From positions 8,420,001 to 8,484,000 of the forward strand of contig NC_132983.1 in the NCBI RefSeq assembly GCF_047496725.1: 64,000 bases of DNA, written 5' to 3'. Source of the DNA: Anoplolepis gracilipes (lineage: Eukaryota > Arthropoda > Insecta > Hymenoptera > Formicidae). The translations under genes and the position numbers were made by a program. Numbering within the stretch: position 1 is the first letter of the stretch; each line of letters starts with the position of its first letter. Below, in pieces: positions 1 to 11,558 of this stretch. The notes beneath the pieces were generated by a model. That model searched no databases, was not told the origin of the DNA, and saw only the letters and a program-made list of their open reading frames with translations.

Positions 1-72
1 TATATATTTATGTTGTGCATATATTGGAACATAAAAATAGATTAATCTTAATAACATAATACGCAACATATT
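1..72. repeat. left arm of a ~70-bp inverted repeat
   Basis: The first ~72 bases are an almost exact reverse complement of 1925-1996 (about three mismatches by eye). The left arm may extend outside the window. The arms enclose about 1.85 kb that includes a later solo LTR insertion. This could be a foldback or TIR element of unknown family. No transposase reading frame lies between the arms. Confidence 0.7.
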
Positions 73-226
73 AGAAAATAAATTAAAGAATAAAGGAAAT
101 AGTAATATTATATTTCACATTTTCATATATAATTGTAAATATAAATTTATATAATTATTAAATATAATTTAATATATAATTTATATTATATATTAATATT
201 AATATTATATATTATATAATATTATA

Positions 227-305
<79 letters not shown>

Positions 306-1218
306 GATATTATATATATAATAACGTGCGCGCGTGCGTGCTAGCGTGCGTGCGTGTATGCGTGTGAGTGTGCGTGTGTGTGTGTGTGTGTGTGTGTAAT
401 TAGCAAGTTAATTCTTGTTCCATTTCAGGTTTTCCGTACATTACGATGTTGCATTATAGGTATATGCATAATAATGATTTAACGAATTTTTATAATTTCA
501 ATAATCTCAAAGCAATAAGTGACAAGAATAAGACAAAAAAGTAATATAACTCAACAATAAATACATACATGTTCACGAAAACACAATATTCAATACACTT
601 TTTTACATTGCTAACTATGAACTGAAAAGATAGCTTTCCGTTATTAGATATTTGTATTTAAATTTAAATGATTATATGAATATATATGTATATATATTTG
701 CATATTTTGCACAACGACACGAATGAATAAATTTATCATGTAAAAATTATATATTCATATAATCAATCTATTTTTCTTTGCACTATTTTTAACACTGATT
801 GAGTTGACTTCTGCAAATGTCATCTCGGATGGTATGACTTTGTAGTTTTATTGCTTAAAAACAGTATATACACGGTTATGCCTGCAGAGGTAAAATAATC
901 TCTATTTTTATTTTATGCATCACAGCACTATTTTAATTCTTGCAATATGTAAACATACTTACATATGTTACTTTTGTTATATGTACATTAATGCAATAAA
1001 GACTAAAGACTCTGCAATTAAAGATTAAAAATAAAATGAAAGGGCTTTAGGAACCGAGCGGTATAGGTGCGCAAAAAAAAGAAAACAAAAATTTCAAATT
1101 ATGAAATTTTTATTATACAAACGTTTCGGTCTTTATTTAGACCTTAGAAAAATAGATTAGTTATATGAATATATTATTTTTACCTGATTTTATTCGTTTG
1201 TGTCGTGTGCAAAATATG

Positions 1219-1272
<54 letters not shown>

Positions 1273-1294
1273 TATATACATCTGTGCTTTATTT
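73..1294. other. AT-rich non-coding stretch with microsatellites
   Basis: No gene seen. It contains (TA)n runs at about 228-305 and 1218-1265, and a CG/TG-rich simple repeat at about 325-398. The sequence around 1030-1150 has a moderately complex block that could be old transposon debris, but I cannot place it. Confidence 0.6.
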
Positions 1295-1916
1295 TGTTAT
1301 AGCCCGAGACTATAACTAATTATACAAATAAATATTATATACCGCGATTAGGCGCATTGACCGCGCGTGCCGCTGACATAGCGAACCACGCGCGAAACCG
1401 GAGACGAAGCCGGAACACCGCGGCGAGCATTGCGAAAAAGTGCAAACCATGAAGTCCGACCTTTGGACCCGCTGCGCTTGCACTCAGCGCGAGTTGAGCA
1501 ACCGACCAAAATTTAGAACGCTCGCTCCACAGTATAAAAAACCCACCCGCGCTCGGATGCGCGGGCAGTCAAAAGTAAGTTGGCAATCGCCATAACTGCA
1601 ACGGGCAGTCGCAAAGTGAACGAGTGATAATCATAGATCGAGATCACTAACGCACGCGGACACTCGCCTATCGACCGCGCTGGACGCCGCCACGCTCCTC
1701 GAACTATCTCCTGGCCGAACGAGCTCGGCCTACTCGACCACCGCTAACCGTAAGAGAAGGAACCTCTGTACAACAACTACTGTGTATGGGTAAAAATATA
1801 TATTCTCTAACTACTACAAAGAATCTACGATTATTGAAATCAACGAAACCTCCCTGCGCCTTAAATCCTGCTATCCTCCGCGGATCCCGAACTCAGTGTC
1901 GTCCCGCGGCACAACA
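1295..1916 (+). mobile_element. solo LTR (622 bp)
   Basis: Begins TGTTATAGCCCGAGAC and ends GCGGCACAACA, so TG...CA ends. It is flanked by the 4-bp direct repeat ATTT (1291-1294 and 1917-1920), as expected of an LTR-retrotransposon insertion. A related copy lies in opposite orientation at 9834-10567. It is GC-rich against an AT-rich background and carries a TATA-like box (GTATAAAAAAC) near 1535. No internal retrotransposon genes adjoin it, so it is a recombined solo LTR, probably of a Gypsy- or BEL-type element. Confidence 0.85.
1533..1546 (+). promoter_or_regulatory. TATA-like box of the solo LTR
   Basis: The motif TATAAAAAAC lies mid-LTR and is preserved in the inverted copy at 9834-10567, where the equivalent reads TATAAAAAACGC. 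Conservation between two diverged copies suggests the LTR core promoter. Activity is not shown. Confidence 0.4.
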
Positions 1917-1924
1917 ATTTTGTG

Positions 1925-1996
1925 TAATACGTTGCGTATTATGTCATTAAGATTAATCTATTTTTATGTTCCAATATATGCACAACATAAATATAT
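1925..1996. repeat. right arm of the inverted repeat
   Basis: Reverse complement of 1-72. It lies eight bases beyond the right end of the solo LTR, which therefore inserted just inside this arm. Confidence 0.7.
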
Positions 1997-2429
1997 ACAC
2001 AAGAGGCTTTTATTGAACGTGTCGCAACTAAAGAAATAATGCAACACAACTTATAGCGCAGCGCCTATAGCACGAAGTTATCATCTTGTTTTCTCAAAAT
2101 TGATTCGTGGAACCCACATATTATTATACATGGATGAATTTGACTTTTGATGCTCTTTAATTTTTGTTCTTAAAAAATTTTTTAAATTTTGCAAAATAAG
2201 GGGTGGGGGTGGGGTAAATTAAAAAATTTGACATTTTTGAAAAATACAATTATACTATTGTAAAGAGTACAAAATACTATAAAACTTTCGTATAAAACAT
2301 TTTTTCATATCTCCTATAATTTCAAAGATATTTGCTAAAAACGAAAAATTCGTTATTTTTCGAGGCATTGTTTCAACCTCTAAACGTTGAGATACGCCGC
2401 TAAAAAAATATAGGTCTAATATTTTTTTA
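1997..2429. other. non-coding flank between inverted repeat and retroelement
   Basis: AT-rich, with a G-rich spot near 2200-2215. No gene, and no second LTR matching 8619-8920, although that is where the errantivirus-like element's 3' LTR would be expected. Confidence 0.5.
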
Positions 2430-3491
2430 TGTTCTACAACATATCCAAAGCTCATTAAAATCGGTGAGGGACACTTCCGACAGTTCCTTTGTTAGTGTCG
2501 CTGAGTTGGATATTCCAATACAATCTGGCGCTAAATCAATCATTACATTTCCTTTTAATTTCGGTCGCCTTGTTTTATTATCTGTACATATTATTATATT
2601 AATTTGTTCTTCTTTAGGAATAATGCCTATCCACTTGTTTCCCGTGTCAGATTGTATCCAATACGATTCTTTAATAATAGCATATTTACTTTCACATTCT
2701 TCACTTGAACGCTTAATAAGTATATTTAATAGACAATCGTTATCTTGTCTTATTGAATAATCTGGTTTATTTCTTTTTATTAATTTTATGTCTCTTAATT
2801 TTCTTCCTTTTTCTAACTCTAGTTCTGTTACGGAAGTAAAGTACATTTGCATTTCGTCTAACAATATAAATCTATTCTTGGTATCAATTATTGAGTGAAA
2901 TTGCCATCCATGAACAGGTAAAGTTATTACTCGTTTTACGTTAAATTTTGCTTCTTCTAACAATGGAATTTTCATTTCTATTATTATTTTTTTTCCATTT
3001 AGGATTGCATTTATTTCGCAAATATCAATTAATGTTAAATAATTTTTTTCTTCTAGTTTTACCGAAAAATTCCTTACATGTTCGTGTGTTCTGAGTATTT
3101 CAAACAATCTTTCAGGTGTTAAAATATAAGGTTTAATAGTGCCATGTTTGGCATCGTAAGCAAGTTCTTCTATATGCTTTATTTTATCTTTTAATTCCAT
3201 TATATCTAATTCTATGTCAAATATTAATTCGTTTATTTGAATATTTATTTCATTACTTCTACTTAAATCGCGTACTTTATTAAACTTATTGTTTATATCA
3301 TTTATCTGTTCTTGGGATTTATTTAGGTTGGTTATACTGGAACCTATCGAGTTTAATATAATACTTGTTTGGTTTCTTATATAGTGTAATATTTCTTTTT
3401 GATCATTATACAATTTGTTTATTTCGTTATTATAGTACGTCGCATCTGATACATCTAGCGTACCAAACAGGATTTTGCTAACTTCTCCCAT
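2427..3491 (-). pseudogene. env: env, transmembrane (fusion) portion, truncated
   Basis: Just upstream of its first ATG the frame carries a basic RKR cleavage-like site followed by GLFDF, the usual start of the errantivirus fusion peptide, then a long helical region (residues about 20-110) suited to a heptad-repeat stalk. The reading frame ends in ELWICCRT without the C-terminal membrane anchor that the family has, so the 3' end appears lost. Together with the frame break before it, this env cannot make a full glycoprotein. Confidence 0.7.
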
Positions 3492-3915
3492 AAAATCGAA
3501 TAGACCTCTTTTGCGAGGAGTTGCTGTCTAATCCCGTAAGATGGAAGGTATTTTTTAGTTTTCCCCGAACTTTATTAAAAGTATTAATTCGTTTTGAGAT
3601 TCGTTGAAAGGAGGAACATATAAATTTTTCTCCATTTCTAGTGTTTTTTATGCATAGATTATTTAGTACGTATCTATACATTATATCGATCGCGTTTAAG
3701 TCGATTTCTATACGTGAAAAATCAAAGCCTATTATGAGTTTCCATTCTTCATGGTAGAGTCGAGCTTGACCTAATCCTTCTAGGACTATATTTTCATTAT
3801 TATCAAGTCTTGTTACACGATATTTATTGTCGCCTTCTTGTTCAAATCCGTTAACGTATGCCGTGGTCGTCAAAATGAGTAGTATAATAATAATGAGTTT
3901 AATTTTCTTCATCAT
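3478..3915 (-). pseudogene. env: env, surface (SU) portion
   Basis: The ATG at 3913-3915 starts a hydrophobic signal peptide (KLIIIILLILTTTAYVNG), followed by a basic and aromatic ectodomain like the F-type envelope of errantiviruses and baculoviruses. The protein would form the surface half of a fusion glycoprotein. The frame runs past the expected furin-type cleavage region in the wrong phase and stops at 3478. The fusion-subunit frame lies in a neighbouring phase with a stop just upstream, so an indel near 3505-3520 splits the gene. Confidence 0.7.
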
Positions 3916-4357
3916 CGCTGCTTTCTGTAATAATTAGATCTTTATGTTTAAATACCTTTACGTTTGTCCGATGATGAGTCATTTGTCTTCCATTTTCATT
4001 TACTATCACTGAGTTATTTGGTAGAGTTTTAATGACCTCGTAATGTCGTCCTTTCCAACGAGGTTGTAAACCTGTGGCTATGTAATTTTTTGTTAGGACT
4101 TTCATTTTTGGAAGGATTGGTTCTAGGTTATCATAGGAAGTAGAGGGTTGGTTGTGTTCTAATTTTTCTCTTACTTCTTTTAATTTGTTTTCTTGTTCAA
4201 ACTTTCTTCTCTCCTGCAAATGTTGTATTTCTTCTTCTTCTTCTTTATTTATTTCTTCTAAAATGGAGTTAGCTTCGTATTCCATTTGCAATTCAAAAGG
4301 TGTACCGGTCATTCCGTTTTGTATGCTAGCATTGCTTTTGATAGTAGTAGATCTCAA
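3899..4357 (-). pseudogene. pol: pol: integrase C-terminal domain
   Basis: This reading frame begins with residues of the integrase tail and has a Glu/Lys-rich coiled-coil-like stretch (EEINKEEEEEIQHLQERRKFE). It then has PRWKGRHYEVIKTLPNNSV, a GPY/F-type SH3-like module that ends Gypsy integrases. It overlaps the env start by 17 bases, a compact arrangement usual in errantiviruses. Confidence 0.7.
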
Positions 4358-5154
4358 GGATTTTCAGGAGTGGAGTAATGTCTAAGATATTCTTTTAATA
4401 TTGTGTGATTAACTTCTTTCGTTTTTTCCATTTGATTGAGGGTGATATATGGAGGTAAGGGTTTGTTTGTCTTCATTCTTCTACAAAATTCATTGAACTC
4501 TTGACTCATAAACTCCTTTGCATTGTCTGTTAGGATTTCTTTCGGTTTTCCAAATATTCTAAACCATGAACTCCAAAATGCTTTTATTATTGCAGCTGTT
4601 GATTTGTCAATTAATGCTTCGCAAATCATGTATTGAGTTAAATAATCTTGAATAACAAGGATGTATTGATTTCCTTGTTCTGTTTGCTGCAGAAGTCCTA
4701 CAATGTCAAGCGACACCTTTTCACTAGGTTTTGTTGGGATATCCACTCTTTGCAGTTTATATGGTTGTTTTTCTGTGTTTTTATTTCTTTGACAAGATTC
4801 GCAGTTTTCGATGAATTTTTTGACGTCTTGATAAATTCCTTTCCAAGTGTAGTCCTTTTGTATTTTTAATACTGTTTTTTCTATGCCAAAGTGTCCCCCA
4901 AGCTCTAAACTATGTGCTTCCTGAATTATTCTTTCTTTATTTGATGGTTCTGGTCTTGAAAAATATATTGTTAGTTCCATTTCCGCTGCTATATCAGCAA
5001 ATTCGATTTCATGTTTCTTTTCTGTAATTACATTTATAATTTTGTCGTCTCCTATCAAAGAATTTATAATTTTCTGTTTGTAATTTCTTGTCTCGCCCGG
5101 ATCTAGAAATATTATATCTTTCTTTATCAGTTCTGGTGGTCTCCATAAATACAT
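4354..5154 (-). pseudogene. pol: pol: integrase (HHCC zinc finger and catalytic core)
   Basis: The open frame has the HHCC finger (H-x-H around SLELGGHFG, then CESCQRN) and core segments VSLDIVG (first Asp) and ILTDNAKEF (second Asp). Near 4455 the reading frame shifts: the expected catalytic Glu segment lies in an adjacent frame, so the D,D,E triad is not continuous in one frame. It would insert viral DNA into host chromosomes. The break makes it non-functional. Confidence 0.8.
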
Positions 5155-5192
5155 GATAGTAGGAGAACCTTTATTAGTTCCATGTTTAATTA

Positions 5193-5825
5193 TTACTTGA
5201 TTTTTTTTTGTTTTAGGAATGCTTGACGTGTTTGTTCATCTCTCGAGTTTTTCGAAGGTATTGATTCTACTTGTTCTTTTAGATAGGTAGTAAACTCATC
5301 TTGTATATCGTCTTCCGAAACATCTCCATAAAATTTCAAGTATTTATCTAATTCTCTGTGAAAGTCTTCAATAGTGTTTACATTCATTCTGGAAAGAGCA
5401 TCAGCGTTAGTGTTGATTTTTCCGGGTTTGTAGATAATTTCATAGTCATACTCTAAAAGTTTTAGTCTCCATCACATCAGTCGAGAGTTCGGATCTTTTA
5501 CATTCATTAGCCATATTAATGGTCGATGATCTGTCACGATTGTAAATTTTCGTCTATAAAGATATTAGTGAAAGTGTCGTGTCGCCCATACAAATGCTAG
5601 TAGTTCCTTTTCTGTTGTCGTCTACCGGGCTTCCGCCTTGTTTAATGTTCTGGATGCATATGCTAATGGTCGATTATTACCAATTCTTCCTTGAGAAAGC
5701 ACGGCTCCTAGTGCAGAATTGCTGGCGTCTGTAGTGAGTATAAATGGCTCTTTCCAGTTAGGATTGTAATACAGGGTCTTCAATTAGCATTTGTTTAAGT
5801 TTTAAAAAAGCGTCGTCTTGTTCGT
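5193..5825 (-). pseudogene. pol: pol: RNase H and connection region
   Basis: The minus-strand frames read PFILTTDASNSALGAVLSQ (RNase H first aspartate), then TTTEKELLAFVWA, FTIVTDHRPLIWL and INTNADALSRM, the standard Gypsy RNase H order. At least three in-frame stops (near 5622, 5567 and 5476) interrupt it. The final part, 5387-5193, is open and links to integrase. Confidence 0.75.
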
Positions 5826-6631
5826 TTATCCATTTAAATGTTTGATAGCTTTCTTTAATAGCTTATTTATTAGTTTTGCCATTTCAATAAATTTTGGTAT
5901 GAATTTTCTATAATAAGAGCAACGTCCTAAAAATTGTTTAATTTCTTTTTTGTTCTTTGGTTTAGGATAATTTTTAATTTTATTGACTTGTTCTGGATTC
6001 GGTTTTATACCTTCAGCAGATATTATGTGTCCGAGATAGGCTAATTCAAGTTTTAAATACTCGCATTTGTCAGGTTGAAGTTTTAGGCCGCATTGTCTTA
6101 AACGTTCAAATAGTATTTTTAAGTTTTTATTATGTTCTTCAATTGTATGTCCGTATACTATTATATCGTCGATGTAGACGAAACAGTTATTTCCGATCAA
6201 ACCTTTTAATCCTTTATTCATCATCCTTTGAAAGGTAGGTGGCGCGTTTCTTAACCCGAATGGCATACGCGTATATTCGTATAGCCATCCTGAGCAGAAA
6301 ACACAGTCTTTTTAATATCCTCTTGTCATCATACCGATCTGGTGAAACCCGGATGTTAAGTCAAATGCGCTAAAATAACGAGCGTTCCTGAGTTTATCAA
6401 TTATTTCATCAATATTAGGTAGTGGGTAATTATCTTGAATGGTTTTATCATTTAGTTTCCGATAATCTATTACTAATCTCCACTTTCTTTTTCTTGAAGC
6501 ATCTTGTTTTTTGGAACTATCCAGCGGTGAGTTATAAAGTCGCTATCACGAATTATTTCTTTAGCAAGCATCTCTTTTATTTGTCGTTTAATCTCTTCTT
6601 GATGAATCGGTGGATATCTGTACTGTTTGGT
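5826..6631 (-). pseudogene. pol: pol: reverse transcriptase domain
   Basis: The finger/palm part (6600-6300) shows RLVIDYRKLND and YPLPNIDEIID in one frame. After one or more frame breaks near 6270-6320 the palm continues as MPFGLRNAPPTFQ and FVYIDDIIVYG, the YIDD catalytic box, then LGHIISAEGI and FLGRCSYYRKFI thumb motifs. All are hallmarks of Gypsy RT. The breaks and an in-frame stop make it inactive. Confidence 0.85.
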
Positions 6632-7330
6632 TTATATTGGTATTTCATCGGTTGTTTTTATTTCATGCTCAAGTACAGGGGATAAAGGAAGTAAATCGTT
6701 AGGAAGAGTGAATATGTCGTAATACGATAAAATTATATCTTCAATTTCTTTATGTGATTCATTTATGTGATTAAGCCTAATATTATTCTTTAATAATTTT
6801 AACCTCTGTAAATCAATCTCGCATTTGTTTAATGTAAAAACAAGTGATTCATCGTACGGTATTATTTCGGATATTTTATTTGTTAAATGATATGGAAGAA
6901 TTGGATTGTTTTCTTGGTTAAGCCTAGTGATAGCCCCAATATCACTGCCAAATATAACTAATACAGATTTTTTATCTTTACTTAATTCATATTTTACTTT
7001 CTTTAATATATTGCCTAATTTAAAGCAATTATTTGTTAGTTCAAATTTATGCGCGTATAATAAATCTGTTCCTAAAATGCCATCGACATCTCGTATAAAA
7101 TTGTCTTCTACTACTTGTATTTTATGTAGTTTATTTTGAAATGTTGTGTTTACTGAATAAAGGCTATTACATACAGTTTGATTTATGCCTACTATTTCTA
7201 TTCCTTTATCTCGCGTTACATTTTTATTCTTAAGTTTACTTTCAGATATCATTGTTATTTCACTACCTGTATCTATCAGAAATTTTGCCTCGTCGAATGG
7301 ATTAATTTTTAGTCGACAGGTCTCGTTCTG
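6632..7330 (-). pseudogene. pol: pol: aspartic protease and start of reverse transcriptase
   Basis: The motif FLIDTGSE (about 7260-7290) is a retroviral-type aspartic protease active site. It is followed by an open frame of over 200 residues (7252-6632) with a SVLVIFGSDIGAI segment and a C-terminal part that leads into the RT domain (VLEHEIKTTDEIPI). The methionine at 7252 lies just after the active site, so it is not the true start: pol is translated as part of a polyprotein. The frame breaks near 6632, where the RT fingers continue in another frame. Confidence 0.75.
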
Positions 7331-7439
7331 ATCAATTTTCTTCCAGGAGGGGCTTCGGTAACGTTGTTGATCCTTCCCCTTTCTCTTGAATCACCGTAGT
7401 TGTTCCAGGTGGGTTGGCTGTTTTGTGGTCTCGGTGAAA

Positions 7440-7520
7440 ATCCTTCTTCTCCTGATGATACTTCTTAGTGCGGCAGTCTTCCTCAACGTGTCCGTTCCGT
7501 TTACAGTAATTGCAGAACCT
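7440..7520 (-). pseudogene. gag nucleocapsid zinc knuckle remnant
   Basis: The minus-strand translation contains FCNYCKRNGHVEEDC, a complete CCHC knuckle, in a frame different from the capsid part. It marks the nucleocapsid end of gag and lies between the capsid region and the protease motif. Confidence 0.7.
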
Positions 7521-7664
7521 TACTTTTGGTTTTACATCTTGTTTATCCTTTTGAAGTCCTTATTATCATTCCTGTCAAACATTCTGGCTGCTTTGAAAGT
7601 GCTCTGTAAATCGGTCGTTCTTTGTCCAAGTAAGAATATTGATATATCCCTTTTGGCGTTACGT

Positions 7665-8429
7665 TTAAATCACAGATTCTTCAGTAGCTAGTATTTCTCT
7701 TGTTTCGATCATCGAGGGATCATTGTTAGTATTAATAGCAGTTATCACTTCATCATGAATTTTTGAAAATCGTTCTATAAATTCATCCACACTTTCGTTT
7801 GGCTTCTGTTTGCATAGGTTTCTTTTTGTAGCTAAAGCAGAGACATTTATTGTTTTACCATATAGAAATCGTACCTTTTCAATTAGTTCGTCCAACGAAG
7901 GAATAGTGTCCGCTCTGATGGCTGTTGCTGCTTTGCCTTTTAATTTTTGCGATAGTATAGCCAGCAGTAAATATTGATGCTGATGTTCAACTAGTATCGT
8001 TCGAACACGCATGATCATGTTAATAAATTGTTCCGCATTTTGTCTGTCAAACTCTGGTATCATGGAGATGCACTTTTCATATTTCTTAATTCGGTCAATT
8101 GATACTGTTTCTGTTAAATCTTCTTCTGGGAATCTTGGATACAGATTTTGAAGTGTATGATAAGCTGGTCTTCTTTCTATTCGCGCTTCAAGTTGTTCGA
8201 TTTTCTCTCCTAATTTTATCATTTTATCCATCATAACATTCACTGCTGTTGTTATTTTATTAGGAGCGCTTGGTTGACGTATTGGTGATTGAGTTCGCGA
8301 CATGTTATTGGGTGCTGTCACGTAGTTTTGTACCAAAATTGAGTTTAATAAAGATTCTGTTAGACTTACGTTGGTTCGAGTTTCTCTCCAATGCCACTGT
8401 GGATCCAAGTTGTCTGATTGGTCTTTCAC
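7665..8429 (-). pseudogene. gag: gag, capsid region (errantivirus-like)
   Basis: The open stretch has the look of a Gypsy-type gag: a central region with FDRQNAEQFINMI and a later NESVDEFIERFSKIHDEV segment typical of retrotransposon gag capsid domains. The first in-frame ATG is at 8303; the reading frame upstream to 8429 has only a GTG. The frame ends at a TAA at 7665. Coding similarity continues in another frame and includes a CCHC zinc knuckle (C-x2-C-x4-H-x4-C) at about 7455-7515. So gag is frameshifted near 7670. Its normal role would be virion assembly and RNA binding. Confident for family, low for exact start. Confidence 0.75.
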
Positions 8430-8599
8430 CTGCGTCAGTTTTGCCTAAGCTTCACGGTTACGCGGATCCCAGACTAACTGTCATCAAAAACTGTGAACTG
8501 TGTATAGGGTGCTTTGGAATTCAGTTAAGATTTTGTAGAATGCACTGCACTTCACAATTCACTTTTCTTATGTGAGTTCAATACGAGACACAGTTTAGT

Positions 8600-8618
8600 A
8601 TCCCGCATCGCTGCTACC
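8600..8618 (-). promoter_or_regulatory. candidate tRNA primer-binding site
   Basis: The minus-strand sequence GGTAGCAGCGATGCGG lies immediately inside the LTR end and is placed correctly for reverse transcription priming. The tRNA used is not identified. Confidence 0.4.
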
Positions 8619-8920
8619 AATTTATATTGTGGATATTAGAATAAGAATCTCTTTTAAAAATCATTTATTTTATCAGAATTATTCACTACAATAAAAATTA
8701 TTTACTATGATAAAAATTACTAGTTACGATTAATGCTACTTGGCCTGTTGCCTGAGCGAGAATGAATGCTCGCCCTGCTTTGTCCGTTCATCGCAAGAAT
8801 TGTCTTATCGCTTTTGCTTTGTCTGTCGATCGAAAGAATTTCCTTATCGCTATAGTGTGTCACTCGCTGTGAACCACCTTATGCCTATACGACATGCACG
8901 ACAATAATACCAATTTAACT
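8619..8920 (-). repeat. 5' LTR of the errantivirus-like element
   Basis: On the minus strand it begins AGTTAAATTGG (8920 downward) and ends ATATAAATT at 8619, directly before GGTAGCAGCGATGCGG, which is where a primer-binding site belongs. About 302 bp. No second copy was seen, so the boundary rests on conserved errantivirus end motifs and not on an LTR pair. Confidence 0.55.
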
Positions 8921-9833
8921 CGTAGATATAAACTTCAGTAGATAAAATAACAGTTATTAATATTTATCTACAATAGGTAAATAATTGATGAGTAAACCTA
9001 ACAAGAAATTGGAGCATTTTATAATTGCGGTCATAGTATCTGACAATATTATTAAAATCCGGTAATCTAAAGTACTCTAAATTAGATGAGCTAATAATTG
9101 ATTCTACATATTCTGCTTTGTTATTTGCTGCTCGAGGCCTCTGTATATTTCTTGATTTCTTGATTAAATTTTATCTACACGTGAAAGTATCGAAAGATGA
9201 GCTCGAGGGAAAGATAAATACATTATATTTTATTTATCTACAATATTATTTAGAACTTTCAAGAAAATTTCAAATTTATGTGTCATGCAGCATTTAAAAC
9301 AGAATTTTAAAAAAATTTTAATTCTAAAGTAATTAAAAAAAGCGAGCAAAGTTCTGTTTTTATCAAAAAATCTGTAATATTTATTTCATGTCTCACAGCA
9401 TCTTCTTTTTTCTAAAGTTCTGAATTTATTCTGTGCTTATTTTCGTTAATTACATAAACCTATAATATCAGATTTCACACTTAAAATACATTTATTTAGA
9501 AAAACATTTTGCGTTATAAATAGACATGCTAATTTTACGTTTAAATGTATAATAGCAAGCTCAAACGATTTCCAATATTGCAAAAATATATATGTTGCTA
9601 AATGTACATAATATTTAAATCCGCTTTCCTTTCTGCAAAAATAATGTTATAATTTTTGAAAATTACGTTTAATAAAAATAAAGAGACACGAGCACTATAC
9701 AATTTTAACATGTTTCTGAAATGTTAAAAATTTTATATAATGAAAATATTAAAATTCAAAGATACGAAGATGTGAAGGAGATATAAGAAGAAAAATATCA
9801 AAAAGTAATAAAAAATTAATTAAAAGTAAAATA
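8921..9833. repeat. AT-rich flank shared with other P450 copies
   Basis: Segments at 8950-9160 resemble 23840-24000, and 9490-9830 resembles 43490-43730 and part of 23260-23480. These are pieces of the 3' flank that travels with the P450 copies. No gene. Confidence 0.65.
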
Positions 9834-10567
9834 TGTTGTGCCGCGGGACGGCACTGGGTTCGGGATCCGCGGAGGAGAGCAGGATTCAGGGCGCGGGGAG
9901 GCTGAGTTCCTTTCAATAACGTAGAATCCTTGTAATAGTTATCGAAATATAATATATTTACTCTAGTACAGCGTGTATCGCAGTTTTATTGCCTATGAAG
10001 GCGAGGTCGGTTTCCTTCCTGGCGTTGCGTCGTAGGCGGAGATGGGCCCTTCGCGTCGGTCGTCGTGAGGGTTGGCGGTTCGCACTTGGTCTCACTCGCG
10101 CACCTCGATTATTCTTTTGACTGCTCGTCGTTTTCTGACTGCCCGTTGCAGTTATGACTATTACTAGTTTACTTTCGCGACTGCCTGCTGCAGTTCTTGA
10201 TTCACTTGACGACTGCCCGCTCGTCTGAGCGCGGGTGCGTTTTTTATATTGTTGCGTAACCGTCCTAAATTCGGGGGTTGCTTAACTCGCGCTGAATGCA
10301 AGCGCAGCGGGTCCAAAGGTCGGACTTCCTTGCTTGCACTCTTTCGCAAACCTCGCCGCGGTGTTCCGGCTTCGTCTCAGGTTTCGCGCGTGGCTCGCTA
10401 GGTCAGCGGTACGCGCAGTCAACGCTCCGATCGCGGTATGCGGATATCGTTTATTTTGCAATGCTTATTTCGTTAGTATTCCGCAATTGTTCTCCTTATT
10501 ATATTTTATTAATTAATATATAATATTAATGTATATCTATAATATTGATTAGTCTCGGGCTATAACA
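9834..10567 (-). mobile_element. solo LTR (734 bp), inverted relative to 1295-1916
   Basis: On the minus strand it begins TGTTATAGCCCGAGAC and ends CGGCACAACA, like the copy at 1295-1916. It is flanked by AATA on both sides (9830-9833 and 10568-10571), a 4-bp target-site duplication. The empty site is visible in the paralogous flank near 43735, where the sequence runs through without the LTR. It is about 110 bp longer than the other copy, mainly through extra tandem-like sequence near the R/U5 side. Confidence 0.88.
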
Positions 10568-11550
10568 AATATATTTAAAATATATTTAAATATATTAACA
10601 TAGAATATACACATTCATTTATTTGATCACTTTATTGGAAATAATATTTTCAATATCTTGAAACATGCTAATAGAAGAATATTTGTATAATATGTATATT
10701 TTTTCTATTTCTAATCAAAAAAATTTTTTGATGTATATTTATTCAAACTATCGATTAAATATACATATTAATTAAATCTATTATAAATCTAATCAGTTCT
10801 GGAGTTATTAAAATTTAATAATCAAAAATATTTTGAACTAAATGCTGGTTGGGTATAAATTCTTCAGAATCATATTCTGCTTTTATATTCGTTGTTTGAG
10901 ACTCACCTTTGTCTCTTAATTTTAATAAAATTTTATACGTACATGCAAAGTATGGAGAGATGAGATCATTGAAAGATAAATATTTTATATTTTATATTTT
11001 TATATTTTATCTACTCACGATGTTATTTAAAACTTTCAAAAAATACTGTTTATGTATCGTTGTAATAATTAACATAAAAACGAACGATCAACTTCTGTTT
11101 ATAAACTTCTGTTTCAATAATGGTTATATTTCTCACAAAATCCGACTCTCTTTTAGAAATATTTTTTCTTTCTTTTCCTTTTTCTAGTAATTCTTTTTAC
11201 TCTCTGTTACTAACTGTTACCAACTGTACATTGACAAAAAAATGGAGACATAATGCGTTTAAATTTTTCAAAATTGAATTATTCATCTTAATTATCGATA
11301 ACTATAGTATAGTCTGTTATCATTTGCTCATAAGTTTCTTATTAACCAAGGCAGATTGAAGGCATGTAATTATCATTTTAATTATTTATTTTCTTATCAT
11401 TTTTTCAGTACTTTATTTTTGAAATATCACCGTCCAATTGATCGCTCAAGGTAATAAAAGATGAGAGGAATATATTTGTGTGTTCCGAGACAAAAAATCG
11501 CGCAACATGTTTACATACAAAATGTATATTTTCTTGATAATATTGAATGT
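10568..11550. repeat. P450 3' flank, copy A
   Basis: Collinear with 43735-44700 (P450 copy D flank) apart from small indels, for example the shared stretch ending TTAACCAAGGCAGATT at 11343-11358 and 44475-44490. No gene seen; short open frames here are AT-rich chance frames. Confidence 0.7.
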
Positions 11551-11558
11551 ATAATACG

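Larger units (their letters stand above)
2430..8920 (-). mobile_element. decayed Gypsy/errantivirus-like endogenous retroelement
   Basis: Read on the minus strand, the order is LTR (8920-8619), gag, protease, reverse transcriptase, RNase H, integrase and env, which is the errantivirus layout. The 5' LTR starts AGTTA and ends AATT, matching the usual errantivirus LTR ends. Every polyprotein is broken by frameshifts or stops. The element seems truncated inside the env C terminus near 2430-2470, with no 3' LTR. It is a fossil that cannot move on its own. The left boundary is approximate. Confidence 0.85.
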
